From contig NCHA01000010.1 in the NCBI GenBank assembly GCA_002257025.1, forward strand, positions 1 through 64,000: DNA of 64,000 nt, in the 5' to 3' direction. How positions within the stretch are numbered: the stretch's first letter is position 1; the number at the start of each line of letters is the position of its first letter. A program made the position numbers and the translations under genes. Below, piece by piece: positions 33,850 to 43,221 of the stretch. The DNA is from Sphingobacteriales bacterium 16-39-50 (lineage in GTDB: Bacteria > Bacteroidota > Bacteroidia > Sphingobacteriales > Sphingobacteriaceae). The notes beneath the pieces were generated by a model. It saw only the letters and a program-made list of their open reading frames with translations, did not search any database and was not told the origin of the DNA.

Positions 33850-36800
33850 ATGGATTATCAATTCAGAGATATAGAGAAGAGGTGGCAAAAATTCTGGGCC
33901 GAAAATCAGACTTTTAAAGTCGACAATAGTTCTGCAAAACCAAAATATTATGTTTTGGATATGTTTCCATACCCATCGGGTGCGGGATTGCATGTAGGGC
34001 ACCCACTCGGGTATATTGCCTCCGATATCTTTGCGAGATACAAGCGCTTAAAAGGCTTCAATGTTTTGCACCCAATGGGATATGATTCTTTTGGTTTACC
34101 TGCAGAGCAATATGCTATTCAAACCGGACAACATCCTGCAATCACAACTGAAACAAACATAAACCGCTATCGTGAACAACTAGATAATCTGGGTTTTTCA
34201 TTTGACTGGAGTCGTGAGGTGCGAACCAGCGACCCTGATTATTATAAATGGACCCAGTGGATCTTTATGCAGCTTTTTAATTCATGGTATAACCTTGAAA
34301 GTGATAAGGCAGAAAGCATTGACGAGCTGATCCGAAGATTCGAAAATTCAGGTACTAATGGTTTAAGAGCTGTATGTGATGACGATGTCAGTACTTTTTC
34401 TGCTGAGGAGTGGAAGGGGATGCATGATTCTGAAAAGCAAACTGAGCTATTGAAATATAGACTTACTTATCTCCGTGAAAGTACAGTAAACTGGTGCCCG
34501 GCATTAGGGACTGTCTTAGCCAATGATGAGGTAAAGGATGGTTATTCTGAGCGTGGGGGATATCCTGTTGAGCAGAAGAAAATGATGCAATGGAGTATGC
34601 GTATCACTGCTTATGCTGATCGTTTACTGCAGGGCCTGGATGGAATTGACTGGCCGGATCCTCTAAAAGAGATGCAGCGTAACTGGATTGGAAAGAGTGT
34701 GGGTGCTCTGGTGAGATTTAGCCTCACCCCCAGCCCCTCTCCGGAGGAGAGGGGAGAGCCTGGCGCAGAAAAACCGGGCTATATGACGGCTGATCCGGCT
34801 GTCTGGGATATTCTGAAAGACCACTCAAGGCAGCATCGCCAAGATTCAACTGAAGCTGAGGACGTCTTGTGGCAGCATCTTAGAAATAGTTCAACGGGAC
34901 ATAAAATCAGGAGACAACATGCTATCGGGACATATATAGCAGACTTTATTTGTTTGAAAAAAGCTTTGATAATTGAAGTTGATGGTGGTTATCATGTTGA
35001 AACAAAGGATCAGGATGAATTAAGAACCGAAGCTTTGAATAATCTCGGTTTTCAAGTAATCCGGTTTTCAAATGAACAAGTAGTTTCTGACCCAATAGGA
35101 GTCAGCAAAATAATTAAAGAAAAACTAAATGCACTGCCTGAACGGATTTTAGATGGTTCAGACTCCCTCTCCTTCGGAGAGGGCCGGGGTGAGGCTTATA
35201 TAGAAGTATTTACAACCCGTGTTGACACCATTTATGGAACAACCTTCCTGGTACTTGCGCCTGAACATGAATACGTTGCCGGATTAACCACTCCTGAGCA
35301 GGAAATGGAAATCCAAAATTATATCGACCAGACTAAAAAGAAAACCGAGCTTGATCGTATGGCTGATACAAAAACTGTATCCGGTGCATTTACGGGCAGC
35401 TATGCGAAGCATCCCATAACAAATGAGCCAATTCCGATCTGGATCGCTGATTATGTATTGGCAGGATATGGAACCGGAGCGGTAATGGCGGTACCTTCAG
35501 GAGATCAGCGCGACTGGCTGTTTGCGACTAAATTTGGATTACCGATTGTCGCAATATCTGATGCCCAGACTAATCTGGACAAGGAGGCAGATCCAACTAA
35601 GGAAGGTCATTATATTAATTCAGGCATAATCAACGGACTAAAATATAAAGAAGCTACAAGCACACTGATAGCGAAACTTGAAGAACTTGGTGCCGGTAAA
35701 GCCAAAGTCAATTATCGCCTTCGCGATGCGATATTTGGTCGTCAGCGTTATTGGGGAGAACCTGTACCCGTTTATTTCAAAGAAGGGCTGCCTTACCTGA
35801 TTGACAGGGAAGATCTACCTCTGGTTTTACCGGAAGTTGATAAATACCTGCCAACAGAAAGCGGAGAACCTCCATTGGGAAGAGCAGAAAACTGGAAATA
35901 CAAGGGTGAACTTGAATATGAGCTGAGCACCATGCCCGGTTGGGCAGGTTCAAGCTGGTACTGGTACCGCTATATGGCTTCGCAGGAGGATCGTAAACAG
36001 GATTCATTTGCTCCGGCTGAGGCCATCTCCTACTGGAAGGATGTTGATTTGTATATTGGCGGTTCAGAACATGCTACCGGGCACTTACTTTACAGCCGCT
36101 TCTGGAATAAATTTTTGAAAGACCTTGGCTATGTGGTTGAAGAGGAGCCCTTCAAAAAGCTGATTAACCAGGGGATGATTCAGGGAAGATCTAATTTTGT
36201 TTACCGGATTATTGATGATGAGGGTCGCGGGACGAATAAATTCGTGTCTAACGGTTTAAAATCTCAATACACTACCTCAGCACTTCATGTGGATGTAAAC
36301 ATTGTAATGAATGAAATTCTGGATCTTGAAAAATTCAAAGTATTCAGGCCGGAGTTTGCTAATGCCGAGTTCATTCTTGAGAACGGGAAGTATATCTGCG
36401 GTGTTGAGGTTGAAAAGATGTCTAAATCCAAGTTCAATGTGGTTAGCCCGGATGATATCATTGAACGTTTTGGAGCTGATACCCTGAGAATGTATGAGAT
36501 GTTCCTTGGTCCGCTGGAACAAAGTAAGCCATGGAACACAAATGGAATTGAAGGTGTTTTTAAATTCCTTCGCAAATTCTGGAAGCTGTTCCATGATGAT
36601 GAGTTTAATTTCAATGTTTCTGATGAGGAACCATCAAAAGCTGAATACAAAGCGCTTCATAAGATCATTCGCAAGGTAGAGGAGGATATAGAACGTTTTT
36701 CATTTAATACCTCAGTTTCCAGCTTCATGATTTGCGTCAATGAGCTGACTGATTTGAAATGTAATAAAAGGAAAATCCTACAGGAACTGGTGGTCGTACT

Positions 36801-37101
36801 TGCTCCTTATGCACCTCATATAACAGAAGAGTTATGGAGTTTGCTGGGTAATTCTGCTGGTAAATTATCAGTAACAGCTTACCCGAAGTTTAATCCTGAA
36901 TACCTGGTGGAGAATGAATTCTCTTATCCGGTTTCGGTAAATGGTAAAACCCGAATAAACCTGAACCTCTCCCTGAGTCTTTCTCAGGCCGAGGTTGAAG
37001 AGCTTATACTGGCCAATGAAGATTTGAAAAAATATCTGGATGGCAAGACTCCAAAGAAGATAATTTTCGTAAAAGGAAAAATAATTAATCTTGTAGTATA
37101 G
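33850..37101 (+). CDS. leuS: Leucyl-tRNA synthetase with an in-frame DUF559 nuclease insertion
   Basis: Charges tRNA-Leu. The catalytic signature HVGH is at 48-51 and KMSKS at 856-860; the editing-domain threonine-rich motif [15 protein letters not shown] follows residue 451, and the anticodon-binding region occupies the last 250 residues. The protein is 1083 residues because residues 291-449 (bases 34720-35196) are an insertion between two editing-domain beta-strands (VGALVRF and YIEVFTTR). Without it the enzyme would be 924 residues, the normal bacterial size. The insertion encodes a DUF559-type nuclease (see its own entry). The frame is kept throughout and all LeuRS motifs are intact, so the enzyme is presumably active. 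No other leuS lies in the window. Confidence 0.96.
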   Translation: MDYQFRDIEKRWQKFWAENQTFKVDNSSAKPKYYVLDMFPYPSGAGLHVGHPLGYIASDIFARYKRLKGFNVLHPMGYDSFGLPAEQYAIQTGQHPAITTETNINRYREQLDNLGFSFDWSREVRTSDPDYYKWTQWIFMQLFNSWYNLESDKAESIDELIRRFENSGTNGLRAVCDDDVSTFSAEEWKGMHDSEKQTELLKYRLTYLRESTVNWCPALGTVLANDEVKDGYSERGGYPVEQKKMMQWSMRITAYADRLLQGLDGIDWPDPLKEMQRNWIGKSVGALVRFSLTPSPSPEERGEPGAEKPGYMTADPAVWDILKDHSRQHRQDSTEAEDVLWQHLRNSSTGHKIRRQHAIGTYIADFICLKKALIIEVDGGYHVETKDQDELRTEALNNLGFQVIRFSNEQVVSDPIGVSKIIKEKLNALPERILDGSDSLSFGEGRGEAYIEVFTTRVDTIYGTTFLVLAPEHEYVAGLTTPEQEMEIQNYIDQTKKKTELDRMADTKTVSGAFTGSYAKHPITNEPIPIWIADYVLAGYGTGAVMAVPSGDQRDWLFATKFGLPIVAISDAQTNLDKEADPTKEGHYINSGIINGLKYKEATSTLIAKLEELGAGKAKVNYRLRDAIFGRQRYWGEPVPVYFKEGLPYLIDREDLPLVLPEVDKYLPTESGEPPLGRAENWKYKGELEYELSTMPGWAGSSWYWYRYMASQEDRKQDSFAPAEAISYWKDVDLYIGGSEHATGHLLYSRFWNKFLKDLGYVVEEEPFKKLINQGMIQGRSNFVYRIIDDEGRGTNKFVSNGLKSQYTTSALHVDVNIVMNEILDLEKFKVFRPEFANAEFILENGKYICGVEVEKMSKSKFNVVSPDDIIERFGADTLRMYEMFLGPLEQSKPWNTNGIEGVFKFLRKFWKLFHDDEFNFNVSDEEPSKAEYKALHKIIRKVEEDIERFSFNTSVSSFMICVNELTDLKCNKRKILQELVVVLAPYAPHITEELWSLLGNSAGKLSVTAYPKFNPEYLVENEFSYPVSVNGKTRINLNLSLSLSQAEVEELILANEDLKKYLDGKTPKKIIFVKGKIINLVV
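34721..34756. repeat. Left terminal inverted repeat/hairpin of the leuS insertion
   Basis: Starts GCCTCACCCC and contains a 9-bp stem CCCCTCTCC / GGAGAGGGG with a GGA loop. It is the inverted copy of the sequence at 35163-35195, differing by small length changes. REP-like in form. Confidence 0.85.
35163..35195. repeat. Right terminal inverted repeat/hairpin of the leuS insertion
   Basis: Contains an 8-bp stem CCCTCTCC / GGAGAGGG with a TTC loop and ends CGGGGTGAGGC. Its reverse complement starts GCCTCACCCC like the left end. Confidence 0.85.
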
Positions 37102-37275
37102 ATTTTAACATCCATGATAGAGATGCGGTTTTAACCTGTTCTATCATGGTTTATTACTGAACACCACCTCTTTATAACAAAATGTTTCTGGCGGGATTAT
37201 GCCATGAATTTCTTTTGCATCTCAGATTTTACTTTGGGTCAACAATTTGCACACATGTTCCTGTAACATTAGGTG

Positions 37276-37283
37276 TACTTTCG
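37276..37283 (+). promoter_or_regulatory. Putative -7 box for the outer-membrane receptor gene
   Basis: TACTTTCG resembles TAnnTTTG with one mismatch, 23 bases before the ATG at 37307. An imperfect hairpin CCATGATAGA / TCTATCATGG (37112-37149) upstream may end the leuS transcript. Confidence 0.35.
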
Positions 37284-37306
37284 CGACTAATTCCAAAACC
37301 AATTAA

Positions 37307-39787
37307 ATGAAACGTTTATTTACGATACTATTATTACTTTCCGGAATCTCCGGTGTTTATGCACAGGGAATGGGTGGGGCAGCAGCTCCTGCTGTAACAG
37401 GCAGAATTTCGGGTATTATTCTTGATTCCGTTACGCGTACTCCAATTGACTATGCTACTGTTGCCTTGGGGCTATCAGGATCCACAAAATCTACCAATGG
37501 TGCCTTGACAGACGAGAAAGGTGCTTTCAAAATAGAGAATATTTCTGCGGGGGTTTACCGTGTAACCATTGCTTTTCTGGGATATCAGACTAAAGTTATT
37601 GATTCAGTAAAGACTACCTTGGCCAAACCGGATTTAAATCTTGGACGGATTTATCTTGCACCCAACCAGAATATGTTGAATGAAGTGGTAGTTACCGGAA
37701 CAACACCAATTATAGAAAATAAGATAGATAAGCTGGTTTACAATGCAGAACAGGACATCGCAATAGCTGGAGGAAATGCAACCGATGTACTTCGTAAGGT
37801 GCCTTTGCTTTCAGTCGATTTTGAGGGAAATGTTTCCCTGAGAGGGAGTCAGAATGTTAGAGTTCTGATTAATGGTAAACCATCGGGTTCTATGGCCAAT
37901 AATATGGCTGATGCGCTGAAGGCGATTCCGGCTGATCAGATTAAGAATGTTGAGGTAATTACTTCCCCCTCTGCAAAATATGATGCAGAAGGAACCTCAG
38001 GGATTATCAATATCATCACAAAGAAGAATAATCTGGCCGGTGTAAGTGGCTCGGTAAATGGAGGGGTTGGAACCAGGCAGAATAGTGGAAATATTAATCT
38101 GAACGCAAAAACAGGCCGTTTAGCGCTGACTGCTAATGGCGGAGGATTCTACTCATGGCCTCAGACCTCTAATATCTCATTTAACCGTACAAATACGGCA
38201 GGTACACAAATTATCAGCCAGGCGGGTCAGAGTAAAACAGACCGTTTGGCAATGAATGGTTCAATCGGAGCTGATTACGATTTCAATAGTTTCAATTCGA
38301 TCAGTTCTAATGTACGTTTGAATGGATTCAGTAATAGTGCCGACGGCAGTAATCTAAACCAGAATAGTTTCAATGGGATAATGAATAATTTCACCCGTTT
38401 GAGTGATAACCAGATGAAAATGAATGGTATTGACTGGAGCAGCGACTACCTTCACAAGTTTAAGAAGAAGGATCAGCAAATCTCCTTAGCTTATCAGTTT
38501 ACAAACAGTAATCAGAATAGTGACTATACCACCGATTTTTCAAATACAGTTATTGATGAATACGGTGATAATAATGCTGATAATACAGAAAATACGATTC
38601 AGCTGGATTATACCCATCCCTTTAAGAAAGTTACTTTTGAAACAGGACTGAAGGGTATTCTGAGGGATATTGTGAGTGATAACCAAACCCGCAATTTTAA
38701 TTCAACAACCAGCACATTCACACCAATCTCGGCCCGTACCTATATCTATGACTATAATCAGGATGTTTACTCGGCTTATGCAACTTTTGCATTTACTCTG
38801 GCTAAGAAATTCGGTATCAGGGCAGGTGCGCGTTATGAGGGTACAGAAATCAAGGGTGATGCCAGATCTATTGGTGCTGCTGCGTCTCCTTTTAGCAGTA
38901 GTTATTCTAATCTGGTTCCAAGCTTTGTAGTTTCAAGAACATTCAAGAATTTTTCAACGGTTAAATTAAGTTATAACCAGCGTTTGCAAAGACCAAGTTT
39001 GTTTTACTTGAATCCATTCCTGAACAGTGCAGATATTTTCAATCAGTCGCAGGGAAACCCGGCACTGAAGCCTGAACTTTCACATAACATTGAGTTCAAT
39101 TATTCTATGTTTGTCAAAACCTCTGTATTAAATGCTTCAGTTTATTACCGCCGTACCAATGATATCATAGAAAGCTTTGTGATACCTGTTTCGGTTACTG
39201 ATCCGGCAACCGGAAATCCAGCTACCGGTTCAAGAACAACTTTCAGAAACGTTGGAAGCAATAATTCGGTTGGGTTTAATTTCTTCGGACAGATAAATCC
39301 GGTAAAACCGCTGACCTTAAGAGGTAATTTCAATGTGTTTACATATGATATCAACGCCAACAGCGGGTTTACTGTGACCAATACAAATACACAGTTGATT
39401 TATAATGCCTTCCTGATGGGTTCTTATGTTTTTCCAAAAGGACTTACTTTCGAGACATTCCTGATTACCAATTCTCCGCGCCGTACTTCACAGGGTAAGA
39501 ATCCATCTTTCAATATGTGGAATCTCGGTTTGAAGAAAGAGATCATGAAAAAGAAAGGAAGTATCGGTTTGACAATCATTGATCCATTCAATGAGAATAA
39601 GAATTTCCGTCAGAATATTACCGGAGCAGATTTTGTTCAAAACAGTAATTTCTCAGTTCCTTTCCGCTCTTTCGGAACAAGTTTCAGCTATCGTTTTGGA
39701 AAATTATCAATGCAGGCTCCACGGAAAAGGCGTGGTGTAACCAATGATGATCTTAAGCAGGGAGAGCAAAGTAACGGAACTCAATAA
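37307..39787 (+). CDS. Outer-membrane beta-barrel receptor with carboxypeptidase-regulatory-like domain
   Basis: An 826-residue exported protein. Signal peptide residues 1-19 (LFTILLLLSGISGVYAQ). Residues about 31-115 form a CarboxypepD_reg-like beta-sandwich (GRISGIILDSVTRTPIDYATVALG), then a TonB plug-like domain (about 125-235: LNEVVVTGTTPIIENKIDKLVYN, VLRKVPLLSVDFEGNVSLRG, RVLINGKPSG, IKNVEVITSPSAKYDAEGTSGIINIITKK). The rest is a long Asn/Ser/Tyr-rich beta-barrel of the OMP_b-brl_3 type. No SusD partner is next to it, so a peptide, ion or unknown ligand is as likely as glycan. A strong terminator follows. Confidence 0.9.
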   Translation: MKRLFTILLLLSGISGVYAQGMGGAAAPAVTGRISGIILDSVTRTPIDYATVALGLSGSTKSTNGALTDEKGAFKIENISAGVYRVTIAFLGYQTKVIDSVKTTLAKPDLNLGRIYLAPNQNMLNEVVVTGTTPIIENKIDKLVYNAEQDIAIAGGNATDVLRKVPLLSVDFEGNVSLRGSQNVRVLINGKPSGSMANNMADALKAIPADQIKNVEVITSPSAKYDAEGTSGIINIITKKNNLAGVSGSVNGGVGTRQNSGNINLNAKTGRLALTANGGGFYSWPQTSNISFNRTNTAGTQIISQAGQSKTDRLAMNGSIGADYDFNSFNSISSNVRLNGFSNSADGSNLNQNSFNGIMNNFTRLSDNQMKMNGIDWSSDYLHKFKKKDQQISLAYQFTNSNQNSDYTTDFSNTVIDEYGDNNADNTENTIQLDYTHPFKKVTFETGLKGILRDIVSDNQTRNFNSTTSTFTPISARTYIYDYNQDVYSAYATFAFTLAKKFGIRAGARYEGTEIKGDARSIGAAASPFSSSYSNLVPSFVVSRTFKNFSTVKLSYNQRLQRPSLFYLNPFLNSADIFNQSQGNPALKPELSHNIEFNYSMFVKTSVLNASVYYRRTNDIIESFVIPVSVTDPATGNPATGSRTTFRNVGSNNSVGFNFFGQINPVKPLTLRGNFNVFTYDINANSGFTVTNTNTQLIYNAFLMGSYVFPKGLTFETFLITNSPRRTSQGKNPSFNMWNLGLKKEIMKKKGSIGLTIIDPFNENKNFRQNITGADFVQNSNFSVPFRSFGTSFSYRFGKLSMQAPRKRRGVTNDDLKQGEQSNGTQ

Positions 39788-39813
39788 CATCAATCAGATT
39801 ATAAAATTATATT

Positions 39814-39848
39814 AATGCCCCGGTCTCAGGACCGGGGCATTTTTTTTT
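39814..39848 (+). terminator. Intrinsic terminator after the receptor gene
   Basis: Perfect 12-bp stem AATGCCCCGGTC / GACCGGGGCATT with a TCAG loop and a T-run behind it. Confidence 0.93.
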
Positions 39849-39856
39849 AATAATTG

Positions 39857-39864
39857 TACATTTG
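39857..39864 (+). promoter_or_regulatory. Putative -7 box for the cobalamin-binding protein gene
   Basis: TACATTTG fits TAnnTTTG exactly, 17 bases before the ATG at 39881. A six-codon ATG frame at 39871 is too short to be the gene. Confidence 0.55.
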
Positions 39865-39880
39865 CCAAAAATGAAAAGAG

Positions 39881-40810
39881 ATGCAGGATAGAAAGATTAT
39901 TTCTCTGTTGCCGGCAGCCACAGAAATTATTTGTGCACTGGGTTTGGAGCAGCAGCTGGTTGGCCGTTCACATGAATGTGATTATCCTGAAAGTGTTAAG
40001 GATCTGCCGGCATGTTCTTCAGCAAAATTCCTTCCGGGCTCTGACAGTGCAGAAATAGACAGACAGGTGAAAGAAATACTCTCCGATTCACTTTCAATTT
40101 ATAGTATTGATAAAGAACTGATAAAAAGTCTGGCACCCGATGTCATTATTACCCAGGCCCAATGTGAAGTTTGTGCTGTGAGCCTTAAAGATGTGGAGTT
40201 TGCGATGAATGATCTGCTTGAAAAGGGCTGTCAGGTCATTTCTCTGGAGCCACATGAATTATCTGATATTTACCGGGATATCCAAAACCTTGCAGATGAG
40301 CTTGGGGTTGGAGCAGCAGGAAAAGATTTACTTGAATTATCGGAGGAACGTATTGATATTATTCGTCATAAACTCAAATTTATCACTGATAAGCCTAAAG
40401 TAGCTTGTATAGAATGGCTTTCACCCCTGATGATCGCCGGAAACTGGACACCTGAAATCCTTGAGATTGCCGGTGGTATTCCTGTGCTGACTGAGAAAGG
40501 AAAGCATTCGGGATATGTTAGTTTTGAGGACATTCAGAAAGAGGATCCTGATATTATAGTACTAATGCCTTGCGGGTTTTCGGTTGAAAGAACCTTAAAA
40601 GAGATTAATGTTATGCTGGAACTGCCCGGATGGAGAGAATTAAAGGCCGTTAAGGATAACAAAATTTATATAGCGGATGGCAATCACTATTTTAACAGAT
40701 CGGGTCCGAGGATAACTGATAGCATTGAGATCATGGCTGAGATCATTAACCCGAAGCAGTTTATTTTTGGGTATGAAGGAGAAGGATGGTTAAGGCTGAC
40801 AGGGTTCTGA
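39881..40810 (+). CDS. Cobalamin-binding-protein-like (BtuF/periplasmic-binding fold)
   Basis: A 309-residue protein of the class III binding-protein fold: first lobe opening IISLLPAATEIICALGLEQQLVGRSHECDYP, a connecting helix in the middle (about 140-165), and a second lobe opening KPKVACIEWLSPLMIAGNW. These blocks match BtuF-like vitamin B12 binding proteins. There is no signal peptide, so unlike BtuF it should be cytoplasmic, and no btuCD permease is next to it. It may be a corrinoid carrier or have another ligand. The C-terminus and stop codon lie inside a long hairpin. Confidence 0.82.
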   Translation: MQDRKIISLLPAATEIICALGLEQQLVGRSHECDYPESVKDLPACSSAKFLPGSDSAEIDRQVKEILSDSLSIYSIDKELIKSLAPDVIITQAQCEVCAVSLKDVEFAMNDLLEKGCQVISLEPHELSDIYRDIQNLADELGVGAAGKDLLELSEERIDIIRHKLKFITDKPKVACIEWLSPLMIAGNWTPEILEIAGGIPVLTEKGKHSGYVSFEDIQKEDPDIIVLMPCGFSVERTLKEINVMLELPGWRELKAVKDNKIYIADGNHYFNRSGPRITDSIEIMAEIINPKQFIFGYEGEGWLRLTGF

Positions 40811-40824
40811 ACCCTGTCAGCCTT
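40792..40824. terminator. Bidirectional terminator overlapping the end of the cobalamin-binding gene
   Basis: Perfect 15-bp stem AAGGCTGACAGGGTT / AACCCTGTCAGCCTT with a CTG loop. The left arm is coding (last residues) and the TGA stop spans the loop and the first base of the right arm. It also ends the convergent FMN reductase gene, whose stop lies at its right edge. Confidence 0.85.
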
Positions 40825-41345
40825 TAAAATTCTATAAATCGTTCAATCTGCTGATTGGTAAATTTCACAGTATCTTCATTAAAAAGATCCCCGTTTTCAT
40901 CGAATTCTTTCCTGATGTTTGGTATATGGATACGTAATGGCAGGACATGCATATTGATATAATGGCAGATTCCTGTAAAATGGTCTATACCCCGAATATT
41001 ACCGTATTTGCCGCTTGAGAGTCCAACCAGCGCCGCCTTTTTCCCAAAAAAACTTTCCGGAAAAGTACAGGCATCAATAAAAGTTTTTAAGACTCCGGGG
41101 AAACTTCCATTATACTCAGGGATGACGAAAATGAATTTGCTGCTTGCAGAAATTTTTTCCTGAATACTTTGAAAGGCTTCGCTGCGTTTCCCATAAAGGT
41201 CTGACTTGATAAGGTCGCCGGGAAGTTCACAGAGCGAGAGAATTTCTGAGTCGAAACCTCTTTCTGACAATTGCCGGTGATAATATTCGGCGAGTTTCAG
41301 AGTATTGCTTCCCTCACGATTGGTACCGGAAATTATTGTAGTCAT
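40824..41345 (-). CDS. NAD(P)H-dependent FMN reductase-family flavoprotein
   Basis: A 173-residue flavodoxin-like reductase. Phosphate-binding SGTNREGSNTLKLAEYY starts at about residue 6, and the flavin-contacting loop PEYNGSFPGVLKTFIDAC and GLSSGKYGNIRG follow. Such enzymes reduce FMN, azo dyes, quinones or chromate; specificity cannot be read from sequence. It converges on the cobalamin-binding gene and is divergent from parA. Confidence 0.92.
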   Translation of the reverse strand: MTTIISGTNREGSNTLKLAEYYHRQLSERGFDSEILSLCELPGDLIKSDLYGKRSEAFQSIQEKISASSKFIFVIPEYNGSFPGVLKTFIDACTFPESFFGKKAALVGLSSGKYGNIRGIDHFTGICHYINMHVLPLRIHIPNIRKEFDENGDLFNEDTVKFTNQQIERFIEF

Positions 41346-41519
41346 TTTGTGGATAAGATGTGCAAAACGAAAATCGCCCCGCGGTGTAATTAGTTTTAAG
41401 TTTGTATCTTAGAATTTATTAAAAAATCCTATTTAATCAGTCAAAAGTAGTGTTTTGAACCGCTTAGAATTTATTGTTTAGACTTTTTAATATCACGTAT
41501 TTGTAATTATTTTTTTAAA

Positions 41520-42323
41520 ATGAGCAAAATTATCGCATTAGCAAATCAAAAAGGGGGCGTTGGAAAAACTACTTCCGCCATAAATCTTGCAGCGAGTTTG
41601 GCTGTTCTTGAGTACCGTACCCTTTTGGTTGATGCAGATCCACAGGCAAATTCAACATCAGGAATAGGTTTTGACCCGCGTACGATTAAGGCCAGTATAT
41701 ATGAGTGTATAATTAACGAAATAGATCCTTTAGAGGCTATTCAAAATACGGACACTCCAAACCTTGATCTGCTTCCTGCCCATATTGATCTGGTAGGTGC
41801 AGAAATTGAGATGATCAATTTAACAAACAGGGAATATAAGATGAAGGCGGTTCTGGATAAGATCCGTGATAATTATGATTTCATTATCATTGACTGCTCT
41901 CCCTCTTTAGGCTTGATCACAATCAATGCTCTTACAGCAGCAGATTCAGTAATTATTCCTGTTCAGTGTGAGTATTTTGCACTTGAAGGCCTGGGTAAAT
42001 TGCTGAACACTATAAAGATTGTTCAGAGTCGGTTAAATCCGAATCTTCAGATTGAAGGTATATTGTTGACCATGTATGATGTCAGACTGAGACTGTCAAA
42101 TCAGGTTGTTGAAGAAGTGAAGACCCATTTCCAGGACCTGGTCTTTGACACAATTATTCAACGGAATACACGCTTAAGTGAGGCCCCAAGTTATGGTATC
42201 TCGGTTATTATGCACGATGCAAACTGTAAAGGGGCAATCAATTACCTTAATTTGGCCCGGGAGATCATCCGTAAAAACGGACTGGTTTCGAATGAGGAGG
42301 CTGTAAAACAAGCTTTAGTATAA
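41520..42323 (+). CDS. parA: Chromosome partitioning ATPase ParA (Soj)
   Basis: Deviant Walker A ATPase that moves ParB-parS complexes over the nucleoid. KGGVGKTTSAINLA lies at 11-24, DADPQANSTSG follows, and IDCSPSLGLITINAL gives the Walker B/switch. The 267 residues match chromosomal Soj types, which lack an N-terminal HTH. Followed after one base by parB. No clear parS (TGTTTCACGTGAAACA-like) site was spotted nearby. The parAB-DUF5683-dapB-lepB order is typical of Bacteroidota. Confidence 0.97.
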   Translation: MSKIIALANQKGGVGKTTSAINLAASLAVLEYRTLLVDADPQANSTSGIGFDPRTIKASIYECIINEIDPLEAIQNTDTPNLDLLPAHIDLVGAEIEMINLTNREYKMKAVLDKIRDNYDFIIIDCSPSLGLITINALTAADSVIIPVQCEYFALEGLGKLLNTIKIVQSRLNPNLQIEGILLTMYDVRLRLSNQVVEEVKTHFQDLVFDTIIQRNTRLSEAPSYGISVIMHDANCKGAINYLNLAREIIRKNGLVSNEEAVKQALV

Positions 42324-42324
42324 T

Positions 42325-43221
42325 ATGATCTACCAAAAGAAAACCGGATTAGGAAGGGGATTAAGAGCTCTTTTGGACGATTCGGATTTACCGGAAAATG
42401 ACAGACAACAGGTAAGTAACGAAAGCTCCTCGCTGGGTTCTATCAGCTCTGTAAAAATCAGTCAGGTTCAGGTTAATCCATTTCAACCCCGTACTGATTT
42501 TGACCCTGAAGCACTCCATGAACTTGCGGAGTCGATCAAACTGCAGGGCTTGATTCAACCAATCACTGTCAGACAGTCGGGACAGAATTCTTATCAGCTT
42601 ATTTCAGGTGAACGCAGGTTAAGGGCATCCAAACTGGCGGGCTTAACCGAGATTCCGGCTTATGTTCGTACAGCAAATGACCAGCAAATGCTGGAAATGG
42701 CGCTGATTGAAAATATTCAGCGTGAAAATCTGAATGCAATAGAAGTGGCCCTTAGCTTTCAGCGGATGATTGACGAATGTAATTTGAAGCAGGAGCAACT
42801 TGGGGAGCGTGTGAGCAAGAACCGCTCTACTGTAACCAATTACCTTCGTTTGCTAAAACTTCCCCCTGCTATTCAGGCTTCTATACGAGATAAAGAGATC
42901 TCTATGGGGCACGCACGTGCTCTGATTTCGGTAGAGGATGTCGATAAACAACTTTATCTTTTTCAGGAGATCATAAATCGCGGACTTTCGGTACGTAAGG
43001 TAGAAGATTTAGTAAGGCAGCTGCAGAATTTTGGAAAAGGAAAAAAACCTGTAAAGGCAAGCGGAATGTCTTTTCAATACATGAAGATTCAGGATGACCT
43101 TGCCTCTAAGTTTAGCACTAAGGTTAAGCTAAAGCTGGATGAAAAAGGTAAGGGCTCTATTGAAATTGGGTTCATGTCTGATGAAGATCTGAACCGGATT
43201 CTGGAAATGTTAGACTGGTAA
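42325..43221 (+). CDS. parB: Chromosome partitioning protein ParB
   Basis: CTP-dependent DNA clamp that loads at parS. Of 298 residues, the N-terminal region KKTGLGRGLRALL contacts ParA. The ParB/Sulfiredoxin CTPase domain is at about 42-130 with NPFQPR and GERRLR (95-100). An HTH follows (LGERVSKNRSTVTNYLRLLKLPPAIQ) and a C-terminal dimerisation domain lies at the end. Stop and next start share one base (TAATG). Confidence 0.97.
   Translation: MIYQKKTGLGRGLRALLDDSDLPENDRQQVSNESSSLGSISSVKISQVQVNPFQPRTDFDPEALHELAESIKLQGLIQPITVRQSGQNSYQLISGERRLRASKLAGLTEIPAYVRTANDQQMLEMALIENIQRENLNAIEVALSFQRMIDECNLKQEQLGERVSKNRSTVTNYLRLLKLPPAIQASIRDKEISMGHARALISVEDVDKQLYLFQEIINRGLSVRKVEDLVRQLQNFGKGKKPVKASGMSFQYMKIQDDLASKFSTKVKLKLDEKGKGSIEIGFMSDEDLNRILEMLDW

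Larger units (their letters stand above)
34720..35196 (+). mobile_element. DUF559 (PD-(D/E)XK-like) nuclease element inserted within leuS
   Basis: Exactly 477 bases (159 codons) separate two adjacent LeuRS strands. Residues about 312-425 match DUF559 endonuclease-like proteins: [40 protein letters not shown] and [13 protein letters not shown]. Candidate active-site acids are D365, E376 and D378 (D-X10-E-X-D), as in Vsr-like folds. An internal ATG at 34783 (residue 312) sits where stand-alone DUF559 genes start. Both ends are terminal inverted repeats forming hairpins. TTA flanks both sides and could be a target duplication. The ends are translated as SPSPEERGE and [10 protein letters not shown]. 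Interpretation as a mobile in-frame passenger is inference; no intein or intron features are seen. Confidence 0.85.

Noticed and set aside
34750..35195. The leuS insertion as an intein
   Set aside because: No N-terminal Cys/Ser/Thr block, no C-terminal His-Asn plus nucleophile and no Hint-fold motifs at the edges; the ends are palindromes and the nuclease type is DUF559 rather than LAGLIDADG or HNH.
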